From: Caldilineaceae bacterium
Lineage (GTDB): Bacteria; Chloroflexota; Anaerolineae; Caldilineales; Caldilineaceae
Direction of reading: 5' to 3'
Assembly (NCBI GenBank): GCA_019637645.1
Contig: JAHBVH010000009.1
Coordinates: 72,837-136,836, forward strand
DNA length: 64,000 bases
This document shows, one piece after another, positions 61,941-64,000 of the stretch (positions are counted from its first letter, which is position 1; every line of letters starts with the position of its first letter). A program made the position numbers and the translations under genes. The notes beneath the pieces were generated by a model. The model ran no database searches. It was not told where the DNA came from and worked only from the letters and a program-made list of their open reading frames with translations.

Positions 61941-62669
61941 ATGAACGCCATCGACTTTGCCAATTCGTATATGACTTGGTTTCCCCAGGAGAAGCAGGGC
62001 AACATTGCCCGCATTCAACTCGATGCTGCCTGTACGTTAATCGATGAAGCGAGCGGTAAGCAGGAGATCTTTTACTTGATTGCCCCTTGCCGCTCCGAGC
62101 GGATGTATCTGGATACACCGCTCTTTCAACTTCCCAATTACGAATTTTGTGGCATTTGGTCGGCAGATGAATTTCTGATCATTCGCACGGCTTGGGTGAG
62201 CGCCCGCGATAATCGTCAATACGGCAAGGGGCGCGAGCGTTGGCAGGATATTCACCTGGATATCCGTACCTTTGCCCACACCGAGGTGCTGACCGACGAT
62301 GAAGCCATTGTCAAAGCGACGCTGGATAATCGCCCACTCAATGCGCGCACGGAACTCTATGACGCGGCGACCGGAAGGCGTGCCTTGTTGGAATACCCGA
62401 TCAAAACCATGAATGTTATGGTGGAGCCCATGCGCTTTCAGGTCGATACCGGGCCGCTCATTCTGCCCGACTTTACGGCCACGACGGCCACGCCCATCGA
62501 AAGCTTTGAAATGGCCCATGTGGTCTACAACGGCCTGGACAAGGCAGAGTTTGTACTGCGCAAGCCAATTGCCGGGGCAGGTGGCGATGCGGACGCCATC
62601 ACGACCGACTACGCCGCCATCCAGATCATGGCCGCCCGTAACGAAATTTTGGCGTCGTTCCGGTTGTAG
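61941..62669 (+). CDS. Protein of unknown function linked to the second importer
   Basis: A 242-residue protein with no signal peptide and no membrane helix. The sequence looks beta-rich, with stretches such as FYLIAPCRSERMYLD, FCGIWSADEFLIIRTAW, GKGRERWQDIHLDIRTF and TRVELYDAATGRR-like LNARTELYDAATGRR. No family or catalytic motif was recognised. AAAGAGAATTGT precedes the ATG at 61941. It lies between the DppC gene and a Gfo/Idh/MocA oxidoreductase (45 bases to the latter), so it probably serves the same catabolic path. Confidence 0.72.
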   Translation: MNAIDFANSYMTWFPQEKQGNIARIQLDAACTLIDEASGKQEIFYLIAPCRSERMYLDTPLFQLPNYEFCGIWSADEFLIIRTAWVSARDNRQYGKGRERWQDIHLDIRTFAHTEVLTDDEAIVKATLDNRPLNARTELYDAATGRRALLEYPIKTMNVMVEPMRFQVDTGPLILPDFTATTATPIESFEMAHVVYNGLDKAEFVLRKPIAGAGGDADAITTDYAAIQIMAARNEILASFRL

Positions 62670-62714
62670 CCCGCTGCGCTATCTATTCAACCCGACCAAA
62701 GGAAGATCCCTTTC

Positions 62715-63803
62715 ATGACGCAACCAACCTATCGCGCCGCCATCATTGGGGTGGGGCGCATTGGTAATACCTATGATGACGAAGTTGTTGATCGGCGGCC
62801 TGCCTCCTATTACCAAGGCGAAAATCGTCAAGCGGGCCTCTATGTCGTGTTGCCAGTTAACCATGCCGAAGCCTATCAAACCACGCCGGGGTTTACCCTG
62901 GTGGCCGCGGCTAACCGTGGTTTGGAAAAGCTAACCGCCTTTGGGGAACGCCGCGGGATCAAGGCACTCTACACGGATTTTCGGCAACTGTTGCGCGACG
63001 AAGCGCCGGATGTAGTCTCGATCTGTACCCAGTCGCCCGAGAAAATGGAAGTTGCGGTTGCGGCTGCCGAAGCTGGCGTGAAAGCCATTGTGTTGGAAAA
63101 AGCGGTGGCGACCAGCATGGCCGAAGCCGACGCCATCTTGGCCGCCTGTGAACGCCATGGTGTCTTGCTGACGGTCAATCACCCAAACCGCTTTAGTCCC
63201 CTAGTGCGCAAAACCAAAGAGCTGATCGACGCCGGTGCGCTGGGCGAACTCACTTCCGTTACCGTTCACGCCGGTGGTGGGATGATGCATATCGGTACGC
63301 ACATGTTTGATCTCATGCGCTATTGGGCGGGCGACGCTGTGGAGCTTTATGCGCAGGTGCCCAACTATGCACCAGAACAAGATCTGCCCGCGTTGGGTAT
63401 TGTGCGTTTTGCCAATGGCATGACCGGCCTCTTTGACCATACCCACCGCGATCAACAGTGTCTGGAAGTGCGCGGACGCGATGGCTATATCACCGTTTCC
63501 AGTATGGTTGGCGATGGCTGGCTCTATCAATTTGAATCGACCCAGCCACCCACGGCAAAACGCCAATACCCACACCGGTTAACCGTCCAGCCCTTGATCA
63601 GCGCGCCCCATGACCTGAGCCCAACGCAACGACTGCTGGCCGAACTCCACACCAGCCTAAGCACCGGCGCGCCGTTGATTTCCACCGGGCGCGATGGCGC
63701 GGCCGCGTTGGAAATGGGGCTGGCCTGTTACGCCTCGCATGTAGCGGGGAAACCTGTCCCCCTGCCCCTGGCCGAGCGCACCTTGCGCGTGCCGAATCGC
63801 TAG
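62715..63803 (+). CDS. Gfo/Idh/MocA-family oxidoreductase with altered EKP motif
   Basis: A 362-residue protein. The Rossmann motif IIGVGRIGNTYDDE (10-23) matches that of the 56446 protein, so the two are paralogues. The family EKP motif reads EKA (128-130), keeping the lysine K129 but losing the proline. H196 and D199 (GTHMFDLM) are in the catalytic region. It follows the unrecognised protein after 45 bases and belongs to the importer operon. A dehydrogenase or epimerase acting on the imported sugar or polyol is the natural reading. Confidence 0.9.
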   Translation: MTQPTYRAAIIGVGRIGNTYDDEVVDRRPASYYQGENRQAGLYVVLPVNHAEAYQTTPGFTLVAAANRGLEKLTAFGERRGIKALYTDFRQLLRDEAPDVVSICTQSPEKMEVAVAAAEAGVKAIVLEKAVATSMAEADAILAACERHGVLLTVNHPNRFSPLVRKTKELIDAGALGELTSVTVHAGGGMMHIGTHMFDLMRYWAGDAVELYAQVPNYAPEQDLPALGIVRFANGMTGLFDHTHRDQQCLEVRGRDGYITVSSMVGDGWLYQFESTQPPTAKRQYPHRLTVQPLISAPHDLSPTQRLLAELHTSLSTGAPLISTGRDGAAALEMGLACYASHVAGKPVPLPLAERTLRVPNR

Positions 63804-63864
63804 TCAATAAGAAATCACGCCTACGTTCATGTGTAATCTAGCGGGGTTATTGGAGAAGAAAATA

Positions 63865-63929
63865 GGACGGGGATTGACGCGGAGGAACGCGGATTTTCTA
63901 TCCGCGTTCCTCCGCGTCAATCCCCGTCC
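63865..63929. repeat. 30-bp perfect hairpin of the GCGGAT family
   Basis: Arms 63865-63894 and 63900-63929 are perfectly complementary with a 5-base loop. The arm holds ACGCGGAGGAACGCGGA, the same repeated design as the hairpin at 31497. It separates the oxidoreductase from the next gene on the same strand. Confidence 0.85.
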
Positions 63930-63991
63930 CAAACTTCACCTTGTGATCAATGGACTCTGTTCGTGGTCTCTGATGAGCAAAGAGGAAAACT

Positions 63992-64000
63992 ATGCTGCGT
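63992..64000 (+). CDS. Probable start of a further gene (cut by window end)
   Basis: An ATG at 63992 follows AGAGGAAA at a good distance (starting Met-Leu-Arg). Only three codons are visible, so nothing can be said of the product. It would be the gene after the second Gfo/Idh/MocA oxidoreductase. Confidence 0.4.

Overview
The window looks like a chromosomal segment of a Chloroflexota bacterium, probably of the Caldilineae/Anaerolineae side of the phylum. This is inference from gene content, with no rRNA or tRNA to anchor it. The pointers are a signal-peptide protein ending in a YLPLI-type tail, secreted proteins with the INYQG-type N-terminal domain, a CofE-type gamma-glutamyl ligase, a monomeric NADP isocitrate dehydrogenase, several phytanoyl-CoA dioxygenase (PhyH) paralogues, many sugar and peptide-type ABC importers, and an archaellin-like class III signal peptide protein. 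No rRNA, tRNA, CRISPR array, phage or intact insertion sequence was recognised.

Layout. 1-3.2 kb: end of an AstE/AspA-family deacylase, an M20 deacylase and an MFS transporter. 3.3-9.8 kb: an ATC-hydrolase-like protein, then a run of exported proteins (pectinesterase-like beta-helix, a small YLPLI-tailed protein, a lipoprotein) and two small membrane or exported proteins. 10.2-12.4 kb: monomeric isocitrate dehydrogenase. 12.5-17.2 kb, minus strand: a complete ribose-type sugar ABC importer behind a clear promoter and an 18-bp inverted-repeat operator. 17.6-21.6 kb: CofE-like ligase, divergent from a PhyH/GH32-like/aldo-keto reductase operon. 21.7-29.1 kb: a large secreted protein, then a PanE-like reductase with hydantoinase A and B subunits. 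29.2-29.6 kb: an antitoxin with a truncated RelE-like toxin. 30.6-37.2 kb: PhyH, SDR, a dipeptide-family ABC importer and a lactonase, a likely sugar-oxidation module. 37.3-45.5 kb: an Rpn-type nuclease, a receiver-DUF309 fusion, a polysaccharide deacetylase lipoprotein, an RpiR regulator, a GT-C-like membrane protein and a PQQ-type propeller. 45.8-50.6 kb: class III aminotransferase, beta-helix protein, a third PhyH and a CMD-family protein. 51-56.3 kb: cation/proton antiporter, ABC exporter, archaellin-like protein, methyltransferase. 56.4-64 kb: two related Gfo/Idh/MocA oxidoreductases flanking a second dipeptide-family importer, an unrecognised protein, and the first codons of another gene.

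The main theme is uptake and oxidation of plant- or biofilm-derived compounds: three importers (two of them without local ATPase genes), oxidoreductases, dioxygenases, a lactonase and secreted beta-helix or propeller proteins. The intergenic DNA is rich in long, near-perfect hairpins built from internally repeated words, some at ends of convergent genes and others inside apparent operons. The most unusual single gene is the archaellin-like protein at 54881-55474.
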